Shown: piece by piece, positions 43,921 to 54,099 of the stretch
How the letters are laid out: every line of letters starts with the position of its first letter
Numbering within the stretch: the first letter of the stretch is position 1
From: Janthinobacterium silvisoli
GTDB lineage: Bacteria; Pseudomonadota; Gammaproteobacteria; Burkholderiales; Burkholderiaceae_D
DNA: 64,000 bases
Direction of reading: 5' to 3'
NCBI RefSeq assembly: GCF_014200725.1
Contig: NZ_JACHCL010000002.1
Span: forward strand, 372,001-436,000
Position numbers and translations under genes: made by a program
The notes under the pieces: model-generated
The model's database searches: none
What the model was told of the DNA's origin: nothing
What the model saw: only the letters and a program-made list of their open reading frames with translations

Positions 43921-45663
43921 TTAAAATACTTCCCACTCATCTTCCGCTGGCGCGCTCTTGCGCGGCGTGGGCACGGCGCGCAGCACCGGACGGGCCTTGA
44001 CAGGCGGCGCGGCGCGCACCACGGGCATAGCCGGCGCACGCTTGACGGGCGCCGGTGCTGGCGCGGACGCCGGGAGCGTCCCGTCGAGCTTAAAGACACT
44101 GACCACGCCAGCCAGCTGGCCGGCCTGTTCCTGCAGCGATTCGGCCGCCGCAGCCGATTCTTCCACCAGTGCCGCGTTCTGCTGCGTCACCTGATCCATC
44201 TGGCTGATCGCCTGGTTGATCTGGTCGATGCCCGAGCTTTGCTCCTGCGTGGCCAGGGTGATCTCGGCCATGATATCGGTCACGCGCTGCACGCTGGTCA
44301 CGATATCGGCCATGGTGCCGCCCGCTTCGGCCACCAGCTTGCTGCCCTCGCCCACCGCCTCGACCGAGTCGCCGATCAGGGTCTTGATTTCCCTGGCGGC
44401 GGCCGCAGACCTTTGAGCCAGGTTGCGCACCTCGCCTGCCACCACCGCAAAACCGCGGCCCTGCTCACCGGCGCGCGCCGCTTCCACGGCTGCGTTCAGG
44501 GCCAGGATATTGGTCTGGAAAGCGATGCCGTCGATCACGCTGATGATGTCGACGATCTTGCGCGAGGAATCGTTGATGGCGTTCATCGTCTGCACCACCT
44601 TGCCCACCACGTCGCCACCCTTGACGGCCACGCTGGATGCGCTGCGCGCCAGTTGATTGGCTTGCCGTGCATTGTCGGCGTTCTGACGCACGGTAGAGGT
44701 CAGCTCTTCCATGGACGACGCTGTCTCTTCCAGCGAACTGGCTTGTTCTTCCGTGCGCGAAGACAAGTCAAGATTACCGCTGGCGATCTGCGACGACGCC
44801 GTGGCGATGGTGTCCGTGCCGCTGCGCACCTGGCCGACAATCTGCACCAGGCTGCCATTCATGTCTTTCAGCGCCTGCAGCAATTGTCCCGTTTCTTCTG
44901 TTGTCGTCACCTCGATGCGGCTGGTCAGGTCGCCGGCAGCCACCGTCTGCGCCACTTGTACGGCGGCATTGATCGGACGCGTGATGTTGCCGCTGATATA
45001 AGCGGCGCAAGCGATACCGAGTGCGGCCGCCAGCAGCGCCAGGCTCAGCATCATGGTTTCCGAACGGGTGACGGTGGCCGCACCGTCAGTCACGCTGGTG
45101 TCGGCGACGCCCTTATTGAGCTTGATGATCTCGTTCAAGGTGGCTTCGGCCTTGTCGAAAGGGCCGCGCGAGGCCAGGTATTGTTTGTAGAAATCGACAA
45201 ACAGCGCTTTCTGCTGCGATTCATCGTGCTGGTTTGCCAGCGCGTTCAAGGTGGCGCCCACCTTGTCGTCATCGCTTTTCCAGGTGGCCCACTCGCCCTG
45301 AAAACGTTTCCACAGCAGCACTTCTTCATCCGTTTGCGGCAAGGCCTCGTACAGCTTGCGGCCCTGTTCGATATCCGCCCAGGCGCGTTCGCGCAGGCGC
45401 AGCGCCTGGCTGAACTGGTCTTGGGACTGGTAATTATTTTCATAGATGGCCGCCGTCAGGGTCGCCGCCGCCACTGCCGTCTGGCCTTCGTTGATCATCA
45501 ACAAGCCCTGGATGGATGGCAGGCGTACCACGCCGATTTCATTGACGGCATTGCCCACCTTGGCGATACCCGTATAGCCACTGGCGGCCACTACCAGCAA
45601 GGCGAGCATCATGACGGCGACCAGAGTCGCCAGCTTCCATTTGATCAGTAAGTTCTTAAACAT
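43921..45663 (-). CDS. Methyl-accepting chemotaxis protein with C-terminal CheR tether
   Basis: A 580-residue chemoreceptor. An N-terminal membrane helix (about 10-30) precedes a helical periplasmic domain to about 190, then the second helix, HAMP and signalling domain with the same tip motif as the neighbouring MCP. A Pro/Ala/Arg-rich flexible tail of about 55 residues ends in EWEVF, close to the NWETF/NWESF pentapeptide that docks the methyltransferase CheR. AAGGAG fixes ATG 45663; in-frame starts upstream are not coding-like. The signalling domain closely resembles the MCP at 41884, suggesting duplication with replacement of the sensor domain. Confidence 0.93.
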   Translation of the reverse strand: MFKNLLIKWKLATLVAVMMLALLVVAASGYTGIAKVGNAVNEIGVVRLPSIQGLLMINEGQTAVAAATLTAAIYENNYQSQDQFSQALRLRERAWADIEQGRKLYEALPQTDEEVLLWKRFQGEWATWKSDDDKVGATLNALANQHDESQQKALFVDFYKQYLASRGPFDKAEATLNEIIKLNKGVADTSVTDGAATVTRSETMMLSLALLAAALGIACAAYISGNITRPINAAVQVAQTVAAGDLTSRIEVTTTEETGQLLQALKDMNGSLVQIVGQVRSGTDTIATASSQIASGNLDLSSRTEEQASSLEETASSMEELTSTVRQNADNARQANQLARSASSVAVKGGDVVGKVVQTMNAINDSSRKIVDIISVIDGIAFQTNILALNAAVEAARAGEQGRGFAVVAGEVRNLAQRSAAAAREIKTLIGDSVEAVGEGSKLVAEAGGTMADIVTSVQRVTDIMAEITLATQEQSSGIDQINQAISQMDQVTQQNAALVEESAAAAESLQEQAGQLAGVVSVFKLDGTLPASAPAPAPVKRAPAMPVVRAAPPVKARPVLRAVPTPRKSAPAEDEWEVF

Positions 45664-45992
45664 GGCGATCTCCTTTATGTATTCATTACAACAATGGGCA
45701 ATCTGGCTGCTGGCCGGCTGATACGGACCAGTGGATGCTTGAGATAAAGAAGGCGGCAGGGTTGGGGCATAGACTTCGTTACAATTGGCTAGATTTGCTG
45801 CTTGCCAGCATAGAGGAAAAAAAACGTTTTGACTGATACATGACTGATACAAAACAAGATTTTTTTCATGCTACGGCGTTTGCCACAAAAATAGGGTCGA
45901 CAAGGCGTCCATGGAAGCCCCGCTCTATTGGCTGAAGAGTTGATCGTCGTATAAGATGGTCAGCGAGCAAACAATGAAGACCTTGAAAAACT
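45664..45992. other. Intergenic region between MCP and 5'-nucleotidase genes
   Basis: About 330 bases upstream of two divergent genes. It contains a tandem repeat of GACTGATACAT-like units around 45831-45851. No gene seen; no clear promoter assigned. Confidence 0.4.
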
Positions 45993-46928
45993 ATGGCTTA
46001 CCCTATCGAACACAAACTGGTGATCGGTGTCGCTTCCAGCGCGCTGTTTGACTTGTCCGAATCGCACCAGATCTACCTCGACAGCGGCCCCGAGGAGTAC
46101 CGCAAGTACCAGGAAGCGCATATCGACAAGATCTTGCCGCGTGGCGTGGCTTTCCCCTTCATCCGCCGCTTTTTGAACATCAACAAGCACTATGCACGCC
46201 AGTCGCCGGTGGAAGTGGTGCTGTTTTCGCGCAATTCGCCGGAGACAGGCTTGCGCGTCATGCACTCCATCGCCCATTACGGACTCGACATTTCACGCGC
46301 TGCCTTCATGACGGGCAAGCCACCCTACCCGTATTTGCCAGCTTTTAATGCTTCGCTATTTCTCAGCGCGAACGAAGACGATGTGCGCAGTGCACTGGCC
46401 AGCAACTCCCCGGCCGGCCTGGTGCTGCCATCACGCACGGAAGACGATGAAAGCGATGAAGAATTGCGCATTGCCTTCGACTTTGACGGCGTGATCGCCG
46501 ACGATGAAGCCGAGGCCGTGTTCAAACGCAATAATGACTTGAATGAATTCCACGCCCATGAAACCTTGCACATGGGCATACCGCACCAGCCCGGACCGCT
46601 GGCCGGCCTGTTCCAGAAACTGGCCACCATGCAGCGGCTGGAAGAAAAAGCGCAGCGGCGCGATCCCGACTACAAGAAGATCTTGCGCATCGCCATCATC
46701 ACGGCGCGCAATGCGCCTTCGCACGAAAGGGTGGTAACGACCTTGAAAAGCTGGGGCGTGGCGGCGGACGAGACGTTTTTCCTGGGCGGCATGGACAAGT
46801 CGCGCGTGCTCGAAGTGTTCAGGCCGCACATTTTCTTTGACGACCAGCTCAGCCACTTGAAATCGGCGAGCGGCAACATTCCCATGGTGCATGTGCCGTT
46901 TGGCGTGGCCAATGTGCTGCGTCCATAA
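45993..46928 (+). CDS. Cytosolic 5'-nucleotidase (NT5C1-like)
   Basis: A 311-residue protein of the 5-nucleotidase family (PF06189), which dephosphorylates nucleoside monophosphates. The haloacid-dehalogenase-type catalytic motif is IAFDFDGVIADDEAEA (about 162-177). Upstream, VEVVLFSRNSPETGLRV and, downstream, RIAIITARNAPSHERVV and HIFFDDQLSHL form the remaining phosphatase motifs. There is no signal peptide. The binding site is weak. It diverges from the second MCP gene. Together with CpdB and PpnN it adds a third nucleotide-degrading activity in the window. Confidence 0.88.
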   Translation: MAYPIEHKLVIGVASSALFDLSESHQIYLDSGPEEYRKYQEAHIDKILPRGVAFPFIRRFLNINKHYARQSPVEVVLFSRNSPETGLRVMHSIAHYGLDISRAAFMTGKPPYPYLPAFNASLFLSANEDDVRSALASNSPAGLVLPSRTEDDESDEELRIAFDFDGVIADDEAEAVFKRNNDLNEFHAHETLHMGIPHQPGPLAGLFQKLATMQRLEEKAQRRDPDYKKILRIAIITARNAPSHERVVTTLKSWGVAADETFFLGGMDKSRVLEVFRPHIFFDDQLSHLKSASGNIPMVHVPFGVANVLRP

Positions 46929-46954
46929 AAAAGGCCATGTAAGAACATGGCCTG
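46925..46954 (-). terminator. Intrinsic terminator for the lectin/beta-helix gene
   Basis: Arms AGGCCATGT and ACATGGCCT with a 4-base loop. On the minus strand the stem is followed by TTTTTT, so it ends leftward transcription from the gene at 47014. It overlaps the stop of the convergent nucleotidase gene; rightward T-run is absent. Confidence 0.82.
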
Positions 46955-47013
46955 AAAAAAAGCCCGCGCACCGAAGGGGGGACGGTACGCAGGCCGATCA
47001 GCTCAAGAACAGC

Positions 47014-49257
47014 TTATTGCACCAGCACCGCATTCATCGACGTGGCGTTAACCGTTGGGCCGAAACCGTTGAGGATGTGGGTGATTTCGCCCACGCCACC
47101 GAGCGAGACAGTGGTCATATTGTGCAGCATCGCGCCATTCAGGCCCGATGCCGGCACTTCAAACGCATTGTGCAGCTTGATGCTTGGGTTGACATTGAAG
47201 TAGCAATACACGCCCACGCCCCACGCTTCGTGGCTGCTCACATGATCGGCCACCTTGTACGAGGCATAGCCGTTTTTGTTGCCATCCATCCACTGGGCTT
47301 GCGTCGGCACGTCATACGGCGCTTCGCTCTGGTAGAAATACACCTTGCCGCGCTCACCATTCCACAGGGTCTGGTACTTCTGGTAATGCTCGACAGCCAG
47401 GCCATAGATAAGGACATCGCTGCCGTTGACGATCAGGCCATAGTCGGCCGGGTTGATGGTCCAGCCATGCGTGACTGCACCTTCTATGCCATGGTCGGCG
47501 CGCCAGATCCACAGATTGTCGCCGATCACGTCGTGGCTATTGATGCGCACGCTGATGGTGGCCTTGCCCTGTGAGGCGCCGCCGACGCGGGCGAAGACGT
47601 CAAATAATACCGTAGGATTGGCGATGTGGCGGGTATTGCTGCCGACCGGACCGACATCGAGCAGCACCGGCGAATTGGTGACGCCTGCATCGAACAGCAC
47701 GCCGGCGATCGATACCCCATCAACATCAGCCACCGTCATGGCAGCCTTGCCCGTGGTCGGGATGATGGTGGCCAGGCCCAGGCCCAGCACCACGGTGTTG
47801 GGATTGTTGACGCGCACGGTGTCGGTCAGGTTATAAACGCCTGGCGTCAGCAGCAAATGCTTGCCCTGGGCCAGCGCCGCATTGATGGTGGCGGCCGTAT
47901 CGACGTTGGCTTTGGCGATATGGAACTGGCTGATCGGCAAGGATACGCCAGGGCCGGCGCCATTGGTCCAGGTAATGCCCTGGCTATTGCTGCGCAATCC
48001 AGGCACGAAGACGCTGTAGTTACCGGCCGCATCGACGGTCAGGAATGGTTTTTCACGCACTTTCGGCGTTTGCGCAATCGTCGTGTTCGGCGGATTGGGG
48101 AAGCTGGCAACCGGTGAATTCACGTTGCCGACAAATACCATATTCCACACGGCACTGGCCCAGTGATTCCATTGCGAGTTGCGCGCCAGCCATTGCTGCT
48201 GGCTTTGCGAATTGACTTCGCCATCGACCAGGGTATCGGACATGAAGCCACCGCTGGACCAGCCGCCATTGTCGGCCAGCGCCAGGTTGCCCCGGACGTG
48301 CATGCGCCGCATCGGCGCCGCTTGCGACACGGCCCACATGCTGGTGCCGCCGCTAGGCGTGAGCGAAATGTTTTCTACCGAACGCCAGAAGTTTTGCGTG
48401 GCGTTACCGTTAAACCAGGATGCATCGACCTGGATGGTGCCATTGATGTGCGTGTCGTCCGGGCGCGGACCCAGGCCAGCCACGTGCGTGTAAAAGCCCA
48501 CGTTGACGTAGGTGGATGGGTAATTGCCCGGTTTAAACAGCAAGGCATAGCGATTATTGCCAAACTGGTTGGTACGCTGCTGGCTATAGACCTGGTCCAC
48601 TTGCGCCTGGATCGTCGCGGCGCTCATGCTGGGGTCGAAGATCTTCACATTCGGACCGAAGTCCGGCGCCGTGCCGCCGCCCGCCGCCGGCGTCAGCTGC
48701 CATTGCTGCCCTGCACTGCCATTGCTGGTAAAGATTTGCACCGGCGTACCATTGGCCGTGCCCGCATTGCTGACATGCAGCGCCTTGCCACTGTTTTGAT
48801 TAATCAAGGTATAGGTGCCGCTGGCATTGGCGTTGATTTGCCATTGCTGTGCGCCCGTGCCATTGCTGGCATAGATGCCGACCGGGCTGGTGTCGGGCGT
48901 GGCCGCGCCCAGCACGTCGAGCGCCTTGCCGCCGTTCTGGTTCAGCAAGGTATACGTGCCATTGGCGTTGCTGATGATTTGCCACTTTTGCGCGGCCGAG
49001 CCATTGGCCGTGGAAATTTCCGTGATCGCGCCGTCGTTTGAAGCACCATTGGCTGGCTGCAGCGCCTTGCCGCTATTCGGATTGACCAGGGTGTAGACGG
49101 TGCCCGGCGTGATGGCCGCCAGCGCTACGTCGCCCGAGTTCGCCTCGCTCTGGGCCAGCAGCTTGCTGCTTTGGCCCCCTTCTCCCTGGCCGCCGCACGC
49201 GGCCAGCATTCCACCCAGCGCCCAGAACGCCAGGAACTTGCTGATAGTCGTTTTCAA
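47014..49257 (-). CDS. Lipoprotein with ricin-type lectin and right-handed beta-helix domains
   Basis: A 747-residue predicted surface or periplasmic lipoprotein; lipobox MLAAC (Cys21). Residues of about 45-195 are a beta-trefoil with three QxW repeats (AQKWQI, AQQWQI, GQQWQL), expected to bind carbohydrate. After a GGG linker, residues of about 205-745 form a pectate-lyase-like parallel beta-helix with NGTIQVDASWFNGNATQNFWR, VREKPFL, VVLGLGLATIIP and FYFNVNPS-like repeats. Similar actinobacterial proteins are annotated only vaguely; a glycan-degrading role is likely but unproven. The start is TTG 49257 with AGGAG seven bases before. A LacI-type operator lies upstream. Confidence 0.85.
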   Translation of the reverse strand: MKTTISKFLAFWALGGMLAACGGQGEGGQSSKLLAQSEANSGDVALAAITPGTVYTLVNPNSGKALQPANGASNDGAITEISTANGSAAQKWQIISNANGTYTLLNQNGGKALDVLGAATPDTSPVGIYASNGTGAQQWQINANASGTYTLINQNSGKALHVSNAGTANGTPVQIFTSNGSAGQQWQLTPAAGGGTAPDFGPNVKIFDPSMSAATIQAQVDQVYSQQRTNQFGNNRYALLFKPGNYPSTYVNVGFYTHVAGLGPRPDDTHINGTIQVDASWFNGNATQNFWRSVENISLTPSGGTSMWAVSQAAPMRRMHVRGNLALADNGGWSSGGFMSDTLVDGEVNSQSQQQWLARNSQWNHWASAVWNMVFVGNVNSPVASFPNPPNTTIAQTPKVREKPFLTVDAAGNYSVFVPGLRSNSQGITWTNGAGPGVSLPISQFHIAKANVDTAATINAALAQGKHLLLTPGVYNLTDTVRVNNPNTVVLGLGLATIIPTTGKAAMTVADVDGVSIAGVLFDAGVTNSPVLLDVGPVGSNTRHIANPTVLFDVFARVGGASQGKATISVRINSHDVIGDNLWIWRADHGIEGAVTHGWTINPADYGLIVNGSDVLIYGLAVEHYQKYQTLWNGERGKVYFYQSEAPYDVPTQAQWMDGNKNGYASYKVADHVSSHEAWGVGVYCYFNVNPSIKLHNAFEVPASGLNGAMLHNMTTVSLGGVGEITHILNGFGPTVNATSMNAVLVQ

Positions 49258-49759
49258 AAGTGTCTCCTCATCGAATGAAGTGGAAAAAAACTTGTTGCCA
49301 TCCTCCCTGTCAGGCCAGGAGGTGAGTTACCGCCACGGAAGCGAATGGTCGTCCCGTGAAGATTCTGTGCAGTGAAAACGACAGTCCGGCAAGGCCGGAA
49401 CATGATCAGATCGCGATGAAATAACAGGCAGATCGATCAGTGGAAGCGCTTCCATACTCATGCCAAAAAAATTCCAACGCGTGGAATAGTGGCTAGGGTC
49501 TATGACCTGGCTGGTTGCGGCCCAGGCGCGCAAGGCGCGGTCTCCGGGAGTGATTATTTTTATGCTATGAAGCAACTTTACGCCACGAATTTGCGCTTGT
49601 CTAGTGAAAAAAGCATTTTTTAAAAAGCAATAGTGATACGAGGGAAACGCGACTCCAGACAAACGCGGCATGGCTTGCCAGGTACTATAATGATGAATGT
49701 CGCTGCGCCGCAGAACTGGGCTGGCGCCACCTTCCTACCATTACTCTGTCATCGCCTGC
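49258..49759. other. Intergenic region between the lectin/beta-helix gene and mfd
   Basis: About 500 bases, no convincing gene. It holds the TGGAAGCGCTTCCA operator (49441-49454) and an AT-rich stretch near 49550-49640. Promoters of both divergent genes must lie here. Confidence 0.5.
49441..49454. promoter_or_regulatory. LacI-family operator, perfect 14-bp palindrome
   Basis: TGGAAGCGCTTCCA is a perfect palindrome with the central CG typical of LacI/GalR-family sites. It lies about 185 bases upstream of the lectin/beta-helix lipoprotein start and over 300 from mfd, so it most likely controls the former in response to a sugar. A LacI regulator is encoded at 59403, but its pairing with this site is not shown. 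Confidence 0.65.
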
Positions 49760-52700
49760 ATGTCATTTGACTTAAAACTCTCGTTTCCCAAAGCCGGCAA
49801 CCGTTTTGCCTTGCCGGCTCTCTATGGTTCATCCGACGCCTGGGCGCTGGCCAACGCCGCGCTGGAACTCAAATCGCAGGGCCGCATGCTGGCCGTGGTG
49901 GTGGCGCAAGCCAGCGACGGCCAGCGGCTGCTCGATGAAATACCGTGGTTTGGCGGCAAGGAACTGCGCTGCCATTTGCTACCCGACTGGGAAACCCTGC
50001 CTTACGACGCCTTCTCGCCGCACCAGGACCTGGTCTCCGAACGCCTGGCCACTTTGCACGAAATACAGAACCGCCAGTGCGATGTGCTGATCGTGCCGGC
50101 CACCACGGCGCTGGTGCGCCTGGCGCCGCCCTCGTTTCTGGCCGCCTACACCTTCTTCTTCAAGAAGGGCGAGACGCTGGACGAAGCGCGCCTGAAGTCG
50201 CAGCTGACCCTGGCCGGCTACAGCCATGTATCGCAAGTGATGTCGCCCGGCGAATACTCGGTGCGCGGCGGCTTGCTCGACCTGTTCCCCATGGGCTCAG
50301 CCCTGCCCTACCGGCTCGACCTGTTCGGCGACACGATAGAAAGCATCCGCACGTTCGACGCCGACACGCAGCGCTCGCTGTATCCTGTGCATGAAGTACG
50401 CTTGCTGCCGGGGCGCGAATTTCCCATGGACGACGCGGCCCGCACCACCTTCCGCAGCCGCTGGCGCGAACAGTTCGAAGGCGATCCATCGCGCTCGGTA
50501 GTCTACAAGGACATCAGCAGCGGCATCGCCTCGGCCGGCATCGAATATTACCTGCCGCTGTTTTTCGAAGAAACAGCCACCCTGTACGACTACTTGCCGC
50601 CAGACGCCGCGCTGGCCCTGGTGGGCGACATCGACGCTGCCATTGGCCGCTTCTGGACCGATACGCAATCGCGCTACCGCTTCCTGAAAGCCGACCGCGA
50701 ACGGCCCATCCTGGCGCCCGAAGCGCTGTTCCTCAGCGACGAGCAATTCTTCAGCCTGGCCAAGCCCTATCCGCGCCTGGCGATTGCCAAATCCAACGAT
50801 GCGCTGGCCTCGGAACTGTCGGCGCCTATCCCCAACGTGGCCGTCAACCGCCGCGCCGACGATCCGCTGGCCAACCTGCGCAGCTATCTGCTGCAACCGG
50901 GCCGCCGCGTGATGATCTGCGCCGAATCGAACGGCCGCCGCGAAACCCTGCAGCAGTATTTTGCCGAATACGATTTACAGCTGGCGCCAGTCGAAGGCCA
51001 TGACGGCTTTTTGCAGTCAGATGCCAAACTGGTGCTGGGTGTGGCGCCACTGCATACCGGCTTCGAGCTGTACACGGCCGATGGCAATCTGAGCTTCATC
51101 ACAGAAACGGAGCTGTATGCCGGTTCGGGCCGCCGCGCAGGCACCAAAAAACAGGAAGGCGTGACGCAGGTCGAATCGATGGTGCGCGACCTGTCGGAGC
51201 TGAAAATCGGCGACCCGGTGGTGCATATCAACCACGGCATCGGGCGCTACATGGGCCTGACCAGCATGGACCTGGGCGAAGGCGAGACCGAATTCCTGCA
51301 CCTGGAATACGCCAAGGACACCAAGCTGTATGTGCCCGTCTCGCAGTTGCACGTCATTTCGCGTTATTCGGGTGCCTCGCCGGAAGACGCGCCGCTGCAT
51401 TCGCTGGGTTCGGGCCAGTGGGAAAAAGCCAAGAAAAAGGCTGCCGACCAGGTGCGCGACACGGCCGCAGAACTGCTCAATCTGTATGCGCGCCGCGCGC
51501 TGCGCCAGGGCCATTCCTTCGAATATTCCTCACACGATTACGAGCGTTTCGCCGACAGTTTCGGTTTCGATGAAACGCCGGACCAGGCCGAAGCCATCCG
51601 CAACGTGATCAAGGACATGACATCCGGTAAACCGATGGACCGCCTGGTGTGCGGCGACGTCGGTTTCGGCAAGACCGAAGTCGCCTTGCGTGCCGCCTTC
51701 ATCGCCGTCATGGGCGGCAAGCAGGTGGCGATCCTGGCGCCCACCACCCTGCTGGCCGAACAGCATGCGCAAACCTTCGCCGACCGTTTCGCCGACTGGC
51801 CGGTGCGTATCGCCGAGCTGTCGCGTTTTCGCAGCGGCAAGGAAATCACGCAGGCATTCAAGGGCATGGCCGACGGCACCCTGGACATCATCATCGGCAC
51901 CCACAAGCTGCTGTCCGACGACGTGAAATTCACCCGCCTGGGCCTGGTCATCATCGACGAAGAACACCGCTTTGGCGTGCGGCAGAAAGAAGCGCTGAAG
52001 GCGCTGCGCGCCGAAGTCGATGTACTGACCCTGACCGCCACGCCGATTCCCCGTACCCTGGGCATGGCGCTGGAAGGCTTGCGCGACTTTTCCATCATCG
52101 CCACGGCGCCGCAAAAGCGCCTGGCCATCAAGACGTTTGTCCGCAGCGAAGGCGAAGCCATCATCCGCGAAGCCTGTTTGCGCGAACTGAAACGGGGCGG
52201 CCAGATCTACTTCCTGCACAATGAAGTGGAAACCATCCAGAACCGTTTGGCCATGCTGACGGAACTGCTGCCCGAGGCGCGCATCGCCGTGGCGCACGGC
52301 CAGATGCACGAGCGCGACCTGGAAAAAGTCATGCGCGACTTCGTGGCGCAGCGCTTTAACATTTTGCTGTGCACCACCATCATCGAGACCGGTATCGACG
52401 TGCCGACGGCGAACACCATCATCATGCACCGCGCCGACAAGTTCGGCCTGGCGCAGCTGCACCAGCTGCGCGGCCGCGTAGGCCGCTCGCACCACCAGGC
52501 TTATGCCTATCTGCTGGTGCATGACGTGCAGGGCTTGACCAAACTGGCGCAGCGCCGCCTGGACGCGATCCAGCAGATGGAAGAACTGGGCAGCGGCTTT
52601 TACCTGGCCATGCATGACCTGGAAATCCGCGGCGCCGGCGAAGTGCTGGGCGAGAGCCAGTCGGGCGAGATGACGGAAATCGGCTTCCAGCTGTATTCGG

Positions 52701-53203
52701 ACATGCTCAACGAAGCGGTGCGCTCGCTGAAAGCAGGCAAGGAACCGGACCTGGCGGCGCCGCTGGCGTCCACCACCGAGATCAACCTGCACGTGCCTGC
52801 CCTGCTGCCGGCCGACTTCTGCGGCGACGTGCACGAGCGCCTGTCGATCTATAAACGCCTGGCCAATTGCGCCACGCAAGACAAGATCGACGATATCCAG
52901 GAAGAGCTGATCGACCGCTTCGGCAAGCTGCCCGACGCCGTCAAGGCACTGATCGAAACGCACCGCCTGCGCATCGCGGCAAAGACGGTGGGTATCGTCA
53001 AGATAGACGTGCATGGCGAAGCAGCCACCCTGCAATTCATGCCCAAGCCGCCCATCGACCCGATGCGCATCATCGAATTGATCCAGAAAAACCGCCATAT
53101 CAAGCTGCATGGACAGGACAAGCTGAAGATCAGCGCAGCCATGCCGGACCTGGCCGCGCGCGTCACGCAGATCAAGACCACCATCAAGCAATTGACCGTG
53201 TAA
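49760..53203 (+). CDS. mfd: Transcription-repair coupling factor Mfd
   Basis: A 1147-residue superfamily 2 translocase, the same length as E. coli Mfd. It removes RNA polymerase stalled at DNA lesions and recruits UvrA. The N-terminal UvrB-homology module includes LLPDWETLPYDAFSPHQD. The RNA polymerase interaction domain follows around VVHINHGIGRYMGL. The motor has Walker A GDVGFGKTE (about 631), DEEH in IIDEEHRFG (about 731) and QLRGRVGRS. A TRCF C-terminal domain ends the protein. ATG 49760 was chosen by homology and length; no clear binding site is visible. Confidence 0.96.
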   Translation: MSFDLKLSFPKAGNRFALPALYGSSDAWALANAALELKSQGRMLAVVVAQASDGQRLLDEIPWFGGKELRCHLLPDWETLPYDAFSPHQDLVSERLATLHEIQNRQCDVLIVPATTALVRLAPPSFLAAYTFFFKKGETLDEARLKSQLTLAGYSHVSQVMSPGEYSVRGGLLDLFPMGSALPYRLDLFGDTIESIRTFDADTQRSLYPVHEVRLLPGREFPMDDAARTTFRSRWREQFEGDPSRSVVYKDISSGIASAGIEYYLPLFFEETATLYDYLPPDAALALVGDIDAAIGRFWTDTQSRYRFLKADRERPILAPEALFLSDEQFFSLAKPYPRLAIAKSNDALASELSAPIPNVAVNRRADDPLANLRSYLLQPGRRVMICAESNGRRETLQQYFAEYDLQLAPVEGHDGFLQSDAKLVLGVAPLHTGFELYTADGNLSFITETELYAGSGRRAGTKKQEGVTQVESMVRDLSELKIGDPVVHINHGIGRYMGLTSMDLGEGETEFLHLEYAKDTKLYVPVSQLHVISRYSGASPEDAPLHSLGSGQWEKAKKKAADQVRDTAAELLNLYARRALRQGHSFEYSSHDYERFADSFGFDETPDQAEAIRNVIKDMTSGKPMDRLVCGDVGFGKTEVALRAAFIAVMGGKQVAILAPTTLLAEQHAQTFADRFADWPVRIAELSRFRSGKEITQAFKGMADGTLDIIIGTHKLLSDDVKFTRLGLVIIDEEHRFGVRQKEALKALRAEVDVLTLTATPIPRTLGMALEGLRDFSIIATAPQKRLAIKTFVRSEGEAIIREACLRELKRGGQIYFLHNEVETIQNRLAMLTELLPEARIAVAHGQMHERDLEKVMRDFVAQRFNILLCTTIIETGIDVPTANTIIMHRADKFGLAQLHQLRGRVGRSHHQAYAYLLVHDVQGLTKLAQRRLDAIQQMEELGSGFYLAMHDLEIRGAGEVLGESQSGEMTEIGFQLYSDMLNEAVRSLKAGKEPDLAAPLASTTEINLHVPALLPADFCGDVHERLSIYKRLANCATQDKIDDIQEELIDRFGKLPDAVKALIETHRLRIAAKTVGIVKIDVHGEAATLQFMPKPPIDPMRIIELIQKNRHIKLHGQDKLKISAAMPDLAARVTQIKTTIKQLTV

Positions 53204-53234
53204 ACTACCGGGATTATCTACGCCAGGCTGACTA

Positions 53235-54098
53235 ATGACCAATACTTCCATCACCATGAATCTGATCTTGCAGGGTACGGACGGCGATAGCGCCCGCCTC
53301 GACCGCATCGCCGCGCTGGCCGCACCTACGCACATCACGCGCCTTGGCCCGAACGCCGTGCGCTGCGAAGAGATTGCCTACTCGCCTGCGCTGCGCCCCA
53401 CCATCGAAGTGGCCGCGCAGGCGGCGCAGCTGGACGCCACCTATATGATGGGCTTGCGCGAGCTGGCCGAATTCAAGCTGGTGGCGATGGATATGGATTC
53501 GACCCTGATCACCATCGAATGCATCGATGAAATCGCCGACATGCAAGGCTTGAAGCCACAGGTGGCGGCGATTACGGAAGCGGCCATGCGCGGCGAACTC
53601 GATTTTTCCGCTAGTTTGAAGCAGCGCGTGGCCCTGCTCGAAGGCCTGGACGCCTCTGCCCTGCAGCGCGTCTACGACGAACGCTTGCAACTGTCGCCGG
53701 GCGCCGAAAAAATGCTGGCGGCGGTGCAAGCGGCAGGCCTGAAAACCCTGCTGGTCTCGGGCGGCTTCACCTTCTTCACGGACCGCCTGAAACAGCGTTT
53801 GGGCCTGGACTACACCCACGCCAACACCTTGGAAATCATCGATGGCAAGCTGACCGGCAAGGTCCTGGGCGGCATCGTCGACGCCGAGGAGAAGCAGCGC
53901 ACGGTGGAGCGCGTGTGCGAAGAACTGGGCATCTCGCCATCGCAAGCCATCGTCATGGGCGACGGCGCCAACGACTTGAAAATGATGGGCATCGCCGGTC
54001 TTTCAGTTGCCTTCCGCGCCAAGCCCGTAGTGCGCTCGCAAGCCGACGTGGCCCTCAATTTCGTCGGCCTGGATGGCATCCTCACTATCTTAAAATAA
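53235..54098 (+). CDS. serB: Phosphoserine phosphatase
   Basis: A 287-residue haloacid-dehalogenase enzyme performing the last step of serine synthesis, phosphoserine to serine. The nucleophile motif is MDMDSTLI (Asp85 and Asp87), motif II is LLVSGGFTFF, motif III includes VMGDGANDLKMM. An N-terminal ACT-like region of about 80 residues (SITMNLILQGTDGDSARLDRI) is as in proteobacterial SerB. It follows mfd by 31 bases on the same strand and may share its transcript. Confidence 0.95.
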   Translation: MTNTSITMNLILQGTDGDSARLDRIAALAAPTHITRLGPNAVRCEEIAYSPALRPTIEVAAQAAQLDATYMMGLRELAEFKLVAMDMDSTLITIECIDEIADMQGLKPQVAAITEAAMRGELDFSASLKQRVALLEGLDASALQRVYDERLQLSPGAEKMLAAVQAAGLKTLLVSGGFTFFTDRLKQRLGLDYTHANTLEIIDGKLTGKVLGGIVDAEEKQRTVERVCEELGISPSQAIVMGDGANDLKMMGIAGLSVAFRAKPVVRSQADVALNFVGLDGILTILK

Positions 54099-54099
54099 C

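Noticed and set aside
41812..45651. Long plus-strand frames (562 and 600 codons) over the MCP genes
   Set aside because: Both mirror MCP signalling domains; their similarity to each other simply reflects the similarity of the two MCPs on the other strand.
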